The notes under the pieces are model-generated. The model saw only the letters and a list, made by a program, of their open reading frames with translations, did no database searches and had not been told where the DNA came from. This document shows positions 19,793 through 28,582 of a stretch of DNA of 64,000 nt, in pieces (position 1 is the stretch's first letter; every line of letters begins with the position of its first letter). The position numbers were made by a program, and so were the translations under genes. The DNA comes from Alcanivorax hongdengensis A-11-3 (GTDB taxonomy: Bacteria > Pseudomonadota > Gammaproteobacteria > Pseudomonadales > Alcanivoracaceae), in contig NZ_AMRJ01000002.1 in assembly GCF_000300995.1 (NCBI RefSeq), positions 62,001 through 126,000 of the forward strand, read 5' to 3'.

Positions 19793-19918
19793 TTGAGAAC
19801 ACTTGTCCACCATAATAGCAGGCGTCGGCAGAGTCCCATCTGTCGGCTCCGGAGTCTGACTCCGTGATAGCTCTCCCGAGCCAAACTATTCACGGCGCCT
19901 TTTGGCGCCGTTTTTTTT
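19793..19918 (+). ncRNA. Candidate small RNA ending in a strong terminator
   Basis: The only evidence is structural. A perfect hairpin CGGAGT-CTG-ACTCCG lies at 19850-19864, enclosed by GGCTC (19845-19849) and GAGCC (19878-19882). It is followed by a strong terminator with eight T residues at 19892-19918. No plus-strand protein gene precedes this terminator, since yfhM and pelG are both on the minus strand. Upstream, TTGAGA (19793-19798) and CATAAT (19811-19816) resemble promoter hexamers, but their 12-base spacing is too short, so the 5' end is not defined. Confidence 0.3.
19892..19918 (+). terminator. Strong plus-strand terminator between yfhM and pelG
   Basis: Stem ACGGCGCC (19892-19899), loop TTTT, stem GGCGCCGT (19904-19911), then T residues to 19918. 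Read on the minus strand the hairpin lacks a following U tract, so it is not an ideal pelG terminator, although it lies 6 bases beyond the pelG stop and could still mark the end of the pel transcript. Confidence 0.75.
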
Positions 19919-19923
19919 GCCTG

Positions 19924-21294
19924 TCAGTGCAGCATGAAGGTGGAATATTCCAGCGCCTCCATCTTGCGCGCCACCAGCCACAGCCCCACCACCACGCACA
20001 CCGCCAGGGCCAACAGGAAACCGAAGCCGAAGAATTGCGGCCCCAGTTGCAGGCTGATGGCCGTAAACAGCACATTGAGCACCAGGAACAGGCCGGTCAG
20101 CAGCACCAGCATGCGGCGCTGATCCAGGTAGCAGAACACATTGATAATGGCCAGGAAGACCACCTGTAACGCGGTGGCCACCAGTTGTACCTTGAGCAGC
20201 GGCAGGTAGAGATCGGAAATCCCCAACGACGAGAAGATACCGGCGCCCACCACCATGATCAGCAGGGCGGACAGGGTCTGGATCTTGAGGATCTGAAAAA
20301 TACCCTGGCGAATGACCTCCACCATCTGGTTGCGCATTTCCTCGATGTAGGCCAGCGAGCCGCCCTCACGCACTGCGTCATAGAAGTTGGTGTAGTACTC
20401 CACGAAGTCGGTTTCCATGCGCACCAGAAACACGGCCATGCCGGGAATCAGCGACAGGTAGGCCAGAAACACCGGGATGTCGTAGATCAGCGACGCCCGC
20501 AATGGCCCGATCACGCCACTGCCGGTGCCCGAGTCCATCCAGAACATGATCTTGTCGGCCCAGACCCCGGCATTGTAGAGCAGGCCCACCAGCATCAGAC
20601 TGGGGTACAAATAGCCCCGGCGGAACATGTCGAAAGCCACCAGGCTCTGGGCCGGATAACCGCGCACGATCAGCACCAGCTGACCGGTCAGCAGAGTCAC
20701 CTGGCCGATCAGAAAACCCAGCAGCAGCCCCTCAAGGTCGAGAAAGCGCAGCAGCAGGGCCGCGCCCACGGTAATGCCGTAACCCAGGGCATAGAGCAGC
20801 ACGATGGCCCGGTACTGCTTCATGCCCGACAGAAAGATGGTGGCGATCCAGATATTGCTGAGCACCACAAAGCAGGCCACCAGCAAGACCCGGAACAGGA
20901 TGCTCTGCTCCGGGAACAGGAACAGCGCCACCGGCAATCCGAGGCAGCCGGATACCAGCGTCACCAGCAAGGTGATGCCACCAAAGTTCGGCAGGATCAT
21001 GTCTTCGCGATGCTCGAAGGAGCGGTCGGCACAGAAGCGGGTAAACGCCAGCTGCAGGACACCGGTGAGAATCAGGCTGGCGGCAATCAGGTAAGTGACC
21101 GTCACCTGGAACTGGGTCACCGCCATGTCCGGGATCACCCGGCCCAGACTGAAAAGCCCCACCAGCAGAATGCCGATGATCGACAGCACCCAGGGGCCGG
21201 AACTGATGATGCCGGCGTAGCCATAGGCCCGCAGCATACCCAGCAGGGTATCCTTGCGTAGCAGCTTGCGCAGCTCGAAACCGATGCCCGCCAT
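19924..21294 (-). CDS. pelG: Pel exopolysaccharide inner-membrane protein PelG
   Basis: 456 residues with about twelve hydrophobic segments and few charged stretches, the topology of a Wzx/MATE-like polysaccharide flippase. The N-terminus MAGIGFELRKLL and the following YGYAGIISSGPW are characteristic of PelG. Known role in the Pel system: with PelD and PelE it forms the inner-membrane complex and probably moves the growing polymer made by PelF across the membrane. It is the last gene of the operon; its start overlaps the pelF stop by one base (TGATG), indicating translational coupling. Confidence 0.93.
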   Translation of the reverse strand: MAGIGFELRKLLRKDTLLGMLRAYGYAGIISSGPWVLSIIGILLVGLFSLGRVIPDMAVTQFQVTVTYLIAASLILTGVLQLAFTRFCADRSFEHREDMILPNFGGITLLVTLVSGCLGLPVALFLFPEQSILFRVLLVACFVVLSNIWIATIFLSGMKQYRAIVLLYALGYGITVGAALLLRFLDLEGLLLGFLIGQVTLLTGQLVLIVRGYPAQSLVAFDMFRRGYLYPSLMLVGLLYNAGVWADKIMFWMDSGTGSGVIGPLRASLIYDIPVFLAYLSLIPGMAVFLVRMETDFVEYYTNFYDAVREGGSLAYIEEMRNQMVEVIRQGIFQILKIQTLSALLIMVVGAGIFSSLGISDLYLPLLKVQLVATALQVVFLAIINVFCYLDQRRMLVLLTGLFLVLNVLFTAISLQLGPQFFGFGFLLALAVCVVVGLWLVARKMEALEYSTFMLH

Positions 21295-22814
21295 CAGCGT
21301 GCCTCCTGCATCAATGTCCGGTACAGACGCCGATAGGCATCAAACATCATTTCCTGGGTGTAGTAGCTTTCCACACGGCGGATACCGGCCTGCTGGGCCC
21401 GCTGCCACCAGTCACCGTCGGACAGCAGGCGCACCACTTCGTGGCCCAGGGCTTCCGGGTCGGCAATGCCGACCACGGCCCCGGCGGCGCCCAGCGCCTC
21501 ATCCTCTTCGCCCAGGCCCTCGATCAGTTGCCGGCAGGAACCCACGTCCGTGGACACCGCCGGCACGCCGGCGGCAAAGCCCTCCAGCAGCACCAGCGGC
21601 AACGCCTCACTGATGGAACTGAGCACGATCACGCCGACCTTGGGCAGCAGTTCATCAATTTTCTGAAAGCCCAGGAACTTCACGTTCTTTTCCAGCCCCA
21701 GGCTGGCAATCAGGCCATGGCATTCTTTCGCATATTCCGGGTCTTCGTCTTCCGGGCCGGCAATCCAGCCCTGGGCCTCGGGCATGGCGTTGGCCACGGT
21801 GCGCATGGCGCGCAGAAAGGTCTTGATGTCCTTGATCGGCACCACCCGGCCGATCAGGCAGGCCACCGGCGGGATGGCATCACCCCGGGCGGCCCTCACC
21901 TGCTGCATTCTTGGCAGGTTGATACCGTTGGGAATGTTCATGGTGCGATCCGGCGGCGCGCCATCATCCATCTGCCGCTCCCGGTTGCGCTCGTAGAGCG
22001 CCACGATCCTGTCGGACGCCTGGTAACACTCGCGGCCCAGTTCGGTGAAGAAGTTCACCCACTTCTCGCGGAAGTAGGCCATCTCCGCGTTGTTCTTTTC
22101 CACCAGACTGCGGTTGTCACGAATCCATTCACTCTGGAACAGATCGATCTTGCGCTCCTTGGTATAGATACCATGTTCGGAAAGCAGCAACGGCTTGCCG
22201 GTGCGGCGCTTGAGCATGGCACCCAAAAAGCCGGCATAGCCGGTGGAAATGGTGTGGTAGACCCGTGCCGGAATCAGGTTCTCGGCAATGTCATTAAGCG
22301 TCCAGATCGGCGCATGCATGATGCGCACCGTCCAGAAGTAATCCACGAAGGACGGATCACGGCTGTGGGCCCGGTAGTTGTCGGTGATGAAATCCCAACT
22401 GGCCCGGCTGTGCAGAAAACTCTGTTCGGACAGTCTGCCCTTGTCGCCCAGCTCGCCCACCATGTCGCTGAACAGCTGGTTACGTTCGGCACTGACTTCA
22501 CCGCGCTTGATGGCACCGTGAAACCTGGAGACGGTTTCGTACATTTTGCGGTCGCCACGCATGGGCCGCTTCTCCACATTGTGGTCAAAATCATGGAGAT
22601 AGTGGACTTCCAGGTGCACCACGTTATCCGGCAGTTCGTACTTCATGGCACCGTAGTCCTGCGGCCGGCTGCCGACAAAGCAGCAGGCGAAGGTGTATTC
22701 CGGGAAGCCGCGGATAATCTGGTTTACCCAGCTGGACACCCCGCCACTGACGTAGGGAAAAGTACCTTCCAGCAGCAGGCAGATATCGGCTTTATGCGCT
22801 CGCGGCAGGCTCAT
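21294..22814 (-). CDS. pelF: Pel polysaccharide glycosyltransferase PelF
   Basis: 506 residues from the ATG at 22814, preceded by GGAGAG; an extension to 22838 lacks support. It is a soluble GT4-type (GT-B fold) enzyme. The N-terminal nucleotide-sugar domain begins with LLLEGTFPYVSGGVSSW, typical of PelF. The C-terminal domain carries the retaining-transferase E-x7-E motif in SEALPLVLLEGF. Known role: cytoplasmic polymerisation of the Pel galactosamine-rich polymer, recruited to the PelD-PelE-PelG complex. Length matches Pseudomonas PelF (507 residues). The start overlaps the end of pelE by 23 bases. Confidence 0.95.
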   Translation of the reverse strand: MSLPRAHKADICLLLEGTFPYVSGGVSSWVNQIIRGFPEYTFACCFVGSRPQDYGAMKYELPDNVVHLEVHYLHDFDHNVEKRPMRGDRKMYETVSRFHGAIKRGEVSAERNQLFSDMVGELGDKGRLSEQSFLHSRASWDFITDNYRAHSRDPSFVDYFWTVRIMHAPIWTLNDIAENLIPARVYHTISTGYAGFLGAMLKRRTGKPLLLSEHGIYTKERKIDLFQSEWIRDNRSLVEKNNAEMAYFREKWVNFFTELGRECYQASDRIVALYERNRERQMDDGAPPDRTMNIPNGINLPRMQQVRAARGDAIPPVACLIGRVVPIKDIKTFLRAMRTVANAMPEAQGWIAGPEDEDPEYAKECHGLIASLGLEKNVKFLGFQKIDELLPKVGVIVLSSISEALPLVLLEGFAAGVPAVSTDVGSCRQLIEGLGEEDEALGAAGAVVGIADPEALGHEVVRLLSDGDWWQRAQQAGIRRVESYYTQEMMFDAYRRLYRTLMQEAR

Positions 22815-23802
22815 GATCTCTCCAGTACTGCACCGCACGATTCAGCGTGGTGAATTGGCTTTCTTCGTTGATTTCCTGCATCAGCCGCCGGACCAGCGGC
22901 AACTGCCGGCGCTCCAGGGCGATTTCCGCCAGCCACGGGTTGACCTGGGCCGACGACAGGCCCAGTCGGCGGGCAAAGGTCAGCGACTGATGCGCCTGGC
23001 CATAATCCTCCTGGGCCAGCTGGATGCGCCCGCGCAACAACCACATGCCGGCATCATCCGGGGATTCCATCAGGGCCATGTCACCATAAAAGGCCGCACG
23101 CTCCAGGGTCAGATCGCGAATGTCACCACGCACCAGATCCTGGTAATTAAGCTCCCAGTAGAGCTCGGCCAGACGCCGGCTGAGCCGATAACGACGGCTT
23201 TCCCTGGCGCGTTCGAGCATCTGCAGAAGGCGGTCGATCTGGCGGGTGATTTCCTTTTCCTTCTGGTCGAGGATGCCGTAGGCCAGCAGCCGCAGATCCT
23301 CGAATTCGTCCCCCAGCGTGGCCCGCAGCAGGCGCCCGGTAATACGCGGTGGCATGTCCTTGAGCACCAGCATGCCCTGTACACGCAGGGCATTGGGCAC
23401 ATTCTTGCCGGATAGCAGGCTCTTGAGATCCACCTGGCGAAAGCTCGAACCGGTGGTCACCGATACCGGCGCGAAATAGGGCTTGTCCACCAACCCGAAG
23501 GGCTGATCACGGAACACCGCCGGCAACAGAATACCCACCAGCAGCCCCCCCAGAATGGTCAGCAGGCCGATGGCCGGGATAAAAAAGGCAAAGCCGAAAA
23601 TCAGCAGCCAGGACCATAGCGGCGGGCGGCGAAACCGCAACGGCATGAGACGCCAGGCCCCCAGCGCCAGCAGCACCGAGGCCAGCCCGTGGGACGACAG
23701 GTAAAGCGTGAAGGCGATCAGCGATTTGTGCTCGGAAAGCAGCACCAGCATGGCGGTGGCCTCCACCGCCAGCGCATAGATCAGCAGCTTCAGCTCAGAC
23801 AT
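22792..23802 (-). CDS. pelE: Pel complex membrane protein PelE
   Basis: 336 residues. The N-terminal third has two to three membrane helices (LLIYALAVEATAMLVLLSE, then SWLLIFGFAFFIPAIGLL). The rest is soluble and helical with TPR-like repeats (WLLRGRIQLAQEDYGQAHQSL). This matches PelE, which holds together the inner-membrane Pel complex by binding PelD and PelG. Length is close to the Pseudomonas protein. The start overlaps pelD by 8 bases and the end overlaps pelF, so the genes are tightly coupled. Confidence 0.9.
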   Translation of the reverse strand: MSELKLLIYALAVEATAMLVLLSEHKSLIAFTLYLSSHGLASVLLALGAWRLMPLRFRRPPLWSWLLIFGFAFFIPAIGLLTILGGLLVGILLPAVFRDQPFGLVDKPYFAPVSVTTGSSFRQVDLKSLLSGKNVPNALRVQGMLVLKDMPPRITGRLLRATLGDEFEDLRLLAYGILDQKEKEITRQIDRLLQMLERARESRRYRLSRRLAELYWELNYQDLVRGDIRDLTLERAAFYGDMALMESPDDAGMWLLRGRIQLAQEDYGQAHQSLTFARRLGLSSAQVNPWLAEIALERRQLPLVRRLMQEINEESQFTTLNRAVQYWRDHEPAASA

Positions 23803-25129
23803 CCACGGCCCCCAGAATCTCGGCCACCTGCTCCTCCGGCACCCGGTTGTCCAGATAACGATAGAAGAAATTGACGCCGGCCTGGCGCAGACTCATGTAG
23901 GCGTAATCGTCTTCCAGCCATTTCTCGATACGTAGCACGAAGCCTTCCAGGCTGGACTCCCCGGTCATCGGCATCATGATCATCAGGGTGCGGTCATTGA
24001 GCCACCAGCCCAGGTCCAGACTGCGCAGCCCACGCCCCAATGCATCCAGAATCTGCGAGGCCTGCTCGCTATCATCAGCGACAAACAGGGTCAGGGTGGT
24101 TTCCACATTGGCACTCTGGTGCAGGCCGATCAGGGCACTGAGTTCACTGCCGAAGCGGAACGGCATATCCGGCCAGCGCCGCTTGAGCTGTTCCACTTCC
24201 ACGCCGTAATGCACCACATCCGCATAGAAGCTGAGCAGCACCGCCAGCAATTGCAGGTTTTCCTGGTTGATGGACAGGAACGGCAGGCGCTCGATCACCA
24301 GCATGCCGATCATGTCATCACTGCTGTTGGTCACCGGCGCGCAAACCAGATAGTTGCCGTTATAACTGTCCTCCTGCTCACGCAACTGCACGTGGGCCAG
24401 GCGCTGGTTCTCCATGGCAAAGGCCAGCAGGCTGTTGTCCCTTTGCAAGGGGCGGTTTTCCCCCAGGGTGGCCACCGGCGTGTCGGCCAGTTTGTCGCCC
24501 TCGAGCGCATAAAGGGCACAGCGCTGCAGCTGGCAGTATTCCGCCAGCAGATTGAGCAGATCATCCGCCGCCGGCAGTGCCTGCATGCGCGCCTCCTGCA
24601 GCGACAGCTTGCGCAGCCGCTCCAGCGCATCCCGCACGGTATAGGGTTTGACCAGCAGGTTTTCTTCCAGCCGGTCATGGGAGAGACGCAACAGCACATG
24701 GCGCTGGGTCAGGCTTTGCATGCGGTCCAGCGCATAACTGGCAGCACTCTCGGCCCGCTTGAGCCGCACCCGCCAGAGATCGGCGAATTCACCGCACACC
24801 AGGCTAAGGATAAAGCCCCCCAGCATGATGGTTTCCGGAAACGGCCGGCCGACATAGTAGCCGGACAGTTTCAGCACAAACCAGCTACCCACCATGCACA
24901 GGATGGCAAAGACCCCGGCCAGGCTGCCATAACGCAACGCCAGCAGCACCGGCACCAACAGTCCCCAGAGAAAATCGGCATCCAGCAGCAAAGGATCGTC
25001 CGGGCGGAACCCTATCCCCAGCAGCAGAGTGAGTGTCACCAGCACCAGGGTTTCAAAGATCGCCACGCCAAAACGCAACTCCGGCGCCACGGCACCGAAA
25101 AAACGCTGGCTGATCAGTCGGTGCAACAT
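23795..25129 (-). CDS. pelD: c-di-GMP receptor PelD
   Basis: 444 residues. There are four N-terminal membrane helices (about residues 20-110), a short coiled segment, a GAF domain (about 150-310) and a degenerate GGDEF domain at the C-terminus. The GGDEF active-site motif is absent, but the inhibitory-site RxxD is kept as RSLD (Arg369-Asp372), with further arginines in VLRIEKW. In Pseudomonas this I-site binds c-di-GMP and switches on Pel production, so the same control is inferred here. The start shares one base with the pelC stop (TAATG). Confidence 0.93.
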   Translation of the reverse strand: MLHRLISQRFFGAVAPELRFGVAIFETLVLVTLTLLLGIGFRPDDPLLLDADFLWGLLVPVLLALRYGSLAGVFAILCMVGSWFVLKLSGYYVGRPFPETIMLGGFILSLVCGEFADLWRVRLKRAESAASYALDRMQSLTQRHVLLRLSHDRLEENLLVKPYTVRDALERLRKLSLQEARMQALPAADDLLNLLAEYCQLQRCALYALEGDKLADTPVATLGENRPLQRDNSLLAFAMENQRLAHVQLREQEDSYNGNYLVCAPVTNSSDDMIGMLVIERLPFLSINQENLQLLAVLLSFYADVVHYGVEVEQLKRRWPDMPFRFGSELSALIGLHQSANVETTLTLFVADDSEQASQILDALGRGLRSLDLGWWLNDRTLMIMMPMTGESSLEGFVLRIEKWLEDDYAYMSLRQAGVNFFYRYLDNRVPEEQVAEILGAVDV

Positions 25130-25644
25130 TAGTCGACAACCGGTGCCAGAATCTTGTCGATCACCCGCTGCCCGGTTTCACTGAGCGACTGCCGGGCCCA
25201 GCCGGCGCGGGCACCGGTGCCACTGTAAACGATCTTGCCCGAGGGCATCTCGCGCACCTCGATCATGACGCCCACCGCCGGCTCGCCGTCGACCCCGGTC
25301 TTGTAGCGCCACTCATGGACCACACCGCTGACCAGATAACGGCCAGACTGTTTGCTGGCCCACTGCTGCATCTTTTCTCGGCTCTGGGCAGAACTGCCCT
25401 CGAACAGCACGCCGTCATCGCCATTGTCGGTGTAGCTGACCACCTGTTTGACGCCATGCTGGTAGAGCACCGCCTCGGTGATGGCCGCCGCCCGCAGCCC
25501 GGCCTGGGGCGTGGCCGTGCGGTTCACCAGCGGCAACAGCACCCAGGTGGCGTTGGCATCAAGCTGCACGCCCTCGGTACGGCGGATATGGGTGCTGCAT
25601 CCGGCGATCAGCACGGCGATCAATAAAGAGACGATGATTCTCAT
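25129..25644 (-). CDS. pelC: Pel outer-membrane lipoprotein PelC
   Basis: 171 residues with a lipoprotein signal ending in VLIAGC (Cys16), then STHIRR. The mature domain (LPLVNRTATPQAGLRAA onwards) matches PelC, which in Pseudomonas forms a dodecameric periplasmic ring on the outer membrane and funnels the cationic polymer to PelB. Length agrees with the Pseudomonas protein (172). Unlike the other pel genes it does not overlap its upstream neighbour: 166 non-coding bases with two hairpins separate it from pelB. A GGGAGAAGG ribosome site precedes the ATG. Confidence 0.93.
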   Translation of the reverse strand: MRIIVSLLIAVLIAGCSTHIRRTEGVQLDANATWVLLPLVNRTATPQAGLRAAAITEAVLYQHGVKQVVSYTDNGDDGVLFEGSSAQSREKMQQWASKQSGRYLVSGVVHEWRYKTGVDGEPAVGVMIEVREMPSGKIVYSGTGARAGWARQSLSETGQRVIDKILAPVVD

Positions 25645-25733
25645 GAACCTTCTCCCTGTTCAGGGTGTTGAAAAAAGCTCGTCGCGTCGTCTTCAAGCTA
25701 CCTTTACGTCAAAGACCCGTACAGGCAGGCACG

Positions 25734-25762
25734 AAAATCAAACACCGACAGAGTTTGATTTT
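25734..25762 (-). promoter_or_regulatory. Hairpin in the leader upstream of pelC
   Basis: AAAATCAAAC (25734-25743) and GTTTGATTTT (25753-25762) are perfect 10-base arms with a 9-base loop. On the minus-strand transcript this lies about 90 bases before the pelC start. It could be an operator palindrome, an RNA processing site or part of a small repeat; the sequence alone does not decide. Confidence 0.45.
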
Positions 25763-25789
25763 GCCGGCATCCCGCAGAACCGCCAGCAC

Positions 25790-25809
25790 GGGCTGTTTTC
25801 CAACAGCCC
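25790..25809 (-). terminator. Hairpin directly after the pelB stop (weak or partial terminator)
   Basis: GGGCTGTT (25790-25797) and AACAGCCC (25802-25809) form a perfect 8-base stem with a 4-base loop, beginning one base after the pelB stop codon. There is no clear U tract on the minus strand, so it may stabilise the upstream mRNA or attenuate rather than end transcription. Confidence 0.4.
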
Positions 25810-25810
25810 A

Positions 25811-28582
25811 CTAATAATAAAAAACATATTGCAGCCCGAACCGGTAGCTGTCTTCATCACTGCCACCGGTATTGAGCTGACGCTCCATAAACAATTGCCA
25901 GGCATCGCGGCCCAACAGCGGGCCTTCCACGGCACCGCGCGCCACCAGGCCATTACCGACCAGACTGTTGTGGCTGTAGCCGGCTTCCAGCCAGCCCTGC
26001 AAGCGATGGGGGCGGATATGCACATCCGGATGACCGAGCAGCAATACCAGCTCCTGCTGGCGATAACTTTCCGGCAGCGCGTTCTGAGCAGCGTTAGCGC
26101 CCCGGGGCAGCACCTTGAACACCGCAGAGCGGGTAATCTCCGGGCTGAAATCCGCATTGGTGCCAGTCACCCGCAACCCCGGAGAAAAACGCGACAGCCA
26201 GGGACGCCAGGTACTCTGCACATTGATGATGCGCCCGTCGCCAAGCGACTGGTCATTGAGATCCTGATAGCTGTAGGCACTGCCTTCCACGCTGCTCTGC
26301 CAGGTCGGTGACGGCGACCAGCTCAGTGACAACTGCGGGCCACTGCGCGAGGCGCCCAGTATCAGCAGGGAATTTTCATCCGCCGGCATGTTCCAGTTGT
26401 AATCCAGCCCCGCGGACCAGCGCGCCAGGGGCGATGCGGTCAGGGAAAGCCGGGCCATGGTTTGTTGCTTATTCATGATGTCGCGCTGACCCACATACAA
26501 CTGCTGGCTAGAACGCTCCCGGTCGTGGGCAAAAATCAGTCCGGCCCGGCGCTCCAGATCGTTGACCAGCAGCTGCTGGTAATCGTCGGCCTGGAAGCGA
26601 TTTCGCACCAGATCCAGCGACAGATGACTGTGATCGCTCACTGCCCAGCGCTGTTCAAGGCGGGAATGCATGGTATCCAGCGGCCCCTGGCGGTACTTGT
26701 CCGTGACCAGCCGGGTGGCGGTTTCCGCCGGCAGCAACAGGCTTTCCTGCTGATTGTTGGCGCCGGCCAGCTCTGGCGCATCCGTCTGCTGTTGTGCCAG
26801 CAGCTGCGCCGCCCGCCGCGGCTCATCCAGCATCACCCAGGATTCGATTCTCTCGCCCTCGGTGAGATCCGCGCCCTTGTCTGTTACCAGCTGGCCAATG
26901 CGGTCGATATCATTGGCCATCATGGCATTGGCCAGGGCGGTGCCGGCGGCCCATGAACGCCCTGCCCGTTTCTGTTTCAGATACCAGGCCCGTGCCAGTT
27001 CCGGCGCATCTTGCCCCTGGGCCCACTGTCCAACCAGGGCGGCCTTGTCCGCCTCGGACAGGTCGCTGTCCGCCAGCGTCTCGCGGACCTGTTGCAGCGA
27101 TGCATCACCACTATCAAAGCGCAGTGACAGGGCCAGCTTCATATCCTGGTAGAACGCGGCCTGGTCGGCGGAAACCGCAATAGGCAGTTGCTGCCAGAGC
27201 CGGTAAAGAATCGGCCAGGCCTGCTGATCGCGGCCGGCCGCCAACAGCGCCTGGCCATAGGCCCACTGGCGACGCCATTGATCCGGGCTTTCCTGGTACA
27301 GACGTCGTTCGTAGCGCAGGGCCGTTTCCGGTTGATCCAGCGCCATGTGAGCGGCGGCCAGCACCTCCCAGTAACGCCGATCCATGCGACTGGCGGGTTC
27401 CCAACGTTGCAGCGTGGCCTGCAACCGCCGGCGGTCGTTGCTGTCGATCAGCAGCCAGAGCCAGGCGATGCGGGTCTCGCGATCCGCCGGGGCCAGATGC
27501 AGGGCTTTTTCCAGCGCCCGCCGGGCCCGAACGGTGTCGCCGCGACGTTGCAACATGCCGGCATAGAGGCGCAGGAATTCCGGCTGTTTCTCCAGCCGGG
27601 CACGCTGCTCCGGGCTGAGCCCGGCGACAAAGTCCTCCATGGCCTGCCACTGTTTGCCATCCTGCATGCTGTAGAGCGCACTAACGGCAAAATCCGGGTT
27701 ACCACTGCGCTGCCAGGCCCGCTCCATTAACGTGGCCAGGTTGTCCGGTTTGAAATAGCGGGTGATCACCAGGTACTGATAGAGGTCATTGAGCTGGTCA
27801 TCATCATGATCCACCAGCTGCTGATAGCTACTCGCCGCCACCGGCCAGTCACCCAGCTCCGACGCCATCACCGCACGCAGGCGCACCAGATCGGCCCGGT
27901 AATCCAGTGTCTCCATATCCGCACGCAATTCGCGGTAGGCCTGCTCGCGCTGGCCCTGAATCCAGAGCAGCTGCGCCGACTGCAAGGCCATGTCCGGCTG
28001 GGCTCCGTAGCGATCCATGTAGGCACGCAGGTAATGGTGCGCCTGCAGGTCCTTGCGCTGGTGCAGGCTGAGGCGCTGCAAGGCAAGCAGCACCGCCCTG
28101 CCCGGATAACGCTGGTACCAGTCATGCAGGAAGTCGACACCCTGATCCGGCTTGCCGAGCAACTCATACTGCTCGGCGATGGTATCAATCAGTTTTTCAT
28201 CACGGGGGCTGCCACGCAGCAGCCGTTGATAAACCGTCAGCGCCAGGGTGTCGTTATAGGTCAGCGGCGCCAGGGCCAGCACTTCTTTCCAGGCCTGCGG
28301 GTCATCAGTGAGTTCGGCCACCCGGCGCCAGCCTTCCAGCGCCGCCTCGGTATCCCCCTGCCACAGGCATACCTGGGCGTAACGGCGCCACCAGTCGGCA
28401 TCGTCATGGCGCCAGTAAAGGGCGCTCTCGGCCACCTGGCGTGCGCGCTGCAAATTACCGGCGCCCACAAAGACCGCATAGCTGCGCTCGTAATAGGGCG
28501 CCACATAGGGGCGCGGCGGCTCGCTCTGGGCATGGGCCACCGACACGCCGAAAAGCAGAGCGACCAGGGAACGACGTATCAT
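25811..28582 (-). CDS. pelB: Pel exporter PelB, C-terminal protein: periplasmic TPRs and outer-membrane beta-barrel
   Basis: 923 residues. The first 19 form a cleavable signal peptide (MIRRSLVALLFGVSVAHA, then QSE). Residues about 30-600 are helical tandem TPR repeats with many W-x-x-x-A and Y-E-x-x-G patterns. The last 300 are beta-strand-rich and end in a terminal aromatic (LQYVFYY), as expected of an outer-membrane barrel. This matches the TPR-plus-porin part of Pseudomonas PelB (1193 residues), but the N-terminal membrane-anchored part is a separate upstream gene. The start overlaps that gene by ATGA, giving translational coupling. It exports Pel across the outer membrane with PelC. Confidence 0.9.
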   Translation of the reverse strand: MIRRSLVALLFGVSVAHAQSEPPRPYVAPYYERSYAVFVGAGNLQRARQVAESALYWRHDDADWWRRYAQVCLWQGDTEAALEGWRRVAELTDDPQAWKEVLALAPLTYNDTLALTVYQRLLRGSPRDEKLIDTIAEQYELLGKPDQGVDFLHDWYQRYPGRAVLLALQRLSLHQRKDLQAHHYLRAYMDRYGAQPDMALQSAQLLWIQGQREQAYRELRADMETLDYRADLVRLRAVMASELGDWPVAASSYQQLVDHDDDQLNDLYQYLVITRYFKPDNLATLMERAWQRSGNPDFAVSALYSMQDGKQWQAMEDFVAGLSPEQRARLEKQPEFLRLYAGMLQRRGDTVRARRALEKALHLAPADRETRIAWLWLLIDSNDRRRLQATLQRWEPASRMDRRYWEVLAAAHMALDQPETALRYERRLYQESPDQWRRQWAYGQALLAAGRDQQAWPILYRLWQQLPIAVSADQAAFYQDMKLALSLRFDSGDASLQQVRETLADSDLSEADKAALVGQWAQGQDAPELARAWYLKQKRAGRSWAAGTALANAMMANDIDRIGQLVTDKGADLTEGERIESWVMLDEPRRAAQLLAQQQTDAPELAGANNQQESLLLPAETATRLVTDKYRQGPLDTMHSRLEQRWAVSDHSHLSLDLVRNRFQADDYQQLLVNDLERRAGLIFAHDRERSSQQLYVGQRDIMNKQQTMARLSLTASPLARWSAGLDYNWNMPADENSLLILGASRSGPQLSLSWSPSPTWQSSVEGSAYSYQDLNDQSLGDGRIINVQSTWRPWLSRFSPGLRVTGTNADFSPEITRSAVFKVLPRGANAAQNALPESYRQQELVLLLGHPDVHIRPHRLQGWLEAGYSHNSLVGNGLVARGAVEGPLLGRDAWQLFMERQLNTGGSDEDSYRFGLQYVFYY

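Noticed and set aside
19801..19882. Possible tRNA or 4.5S/6S RNA
   Set aside because: No cloverleaf, TTCGA-like T-loop or CCA end fits, and it does not resemble the SRP or 6S RNA folds I know; only a generic small RNA candidate is kept.
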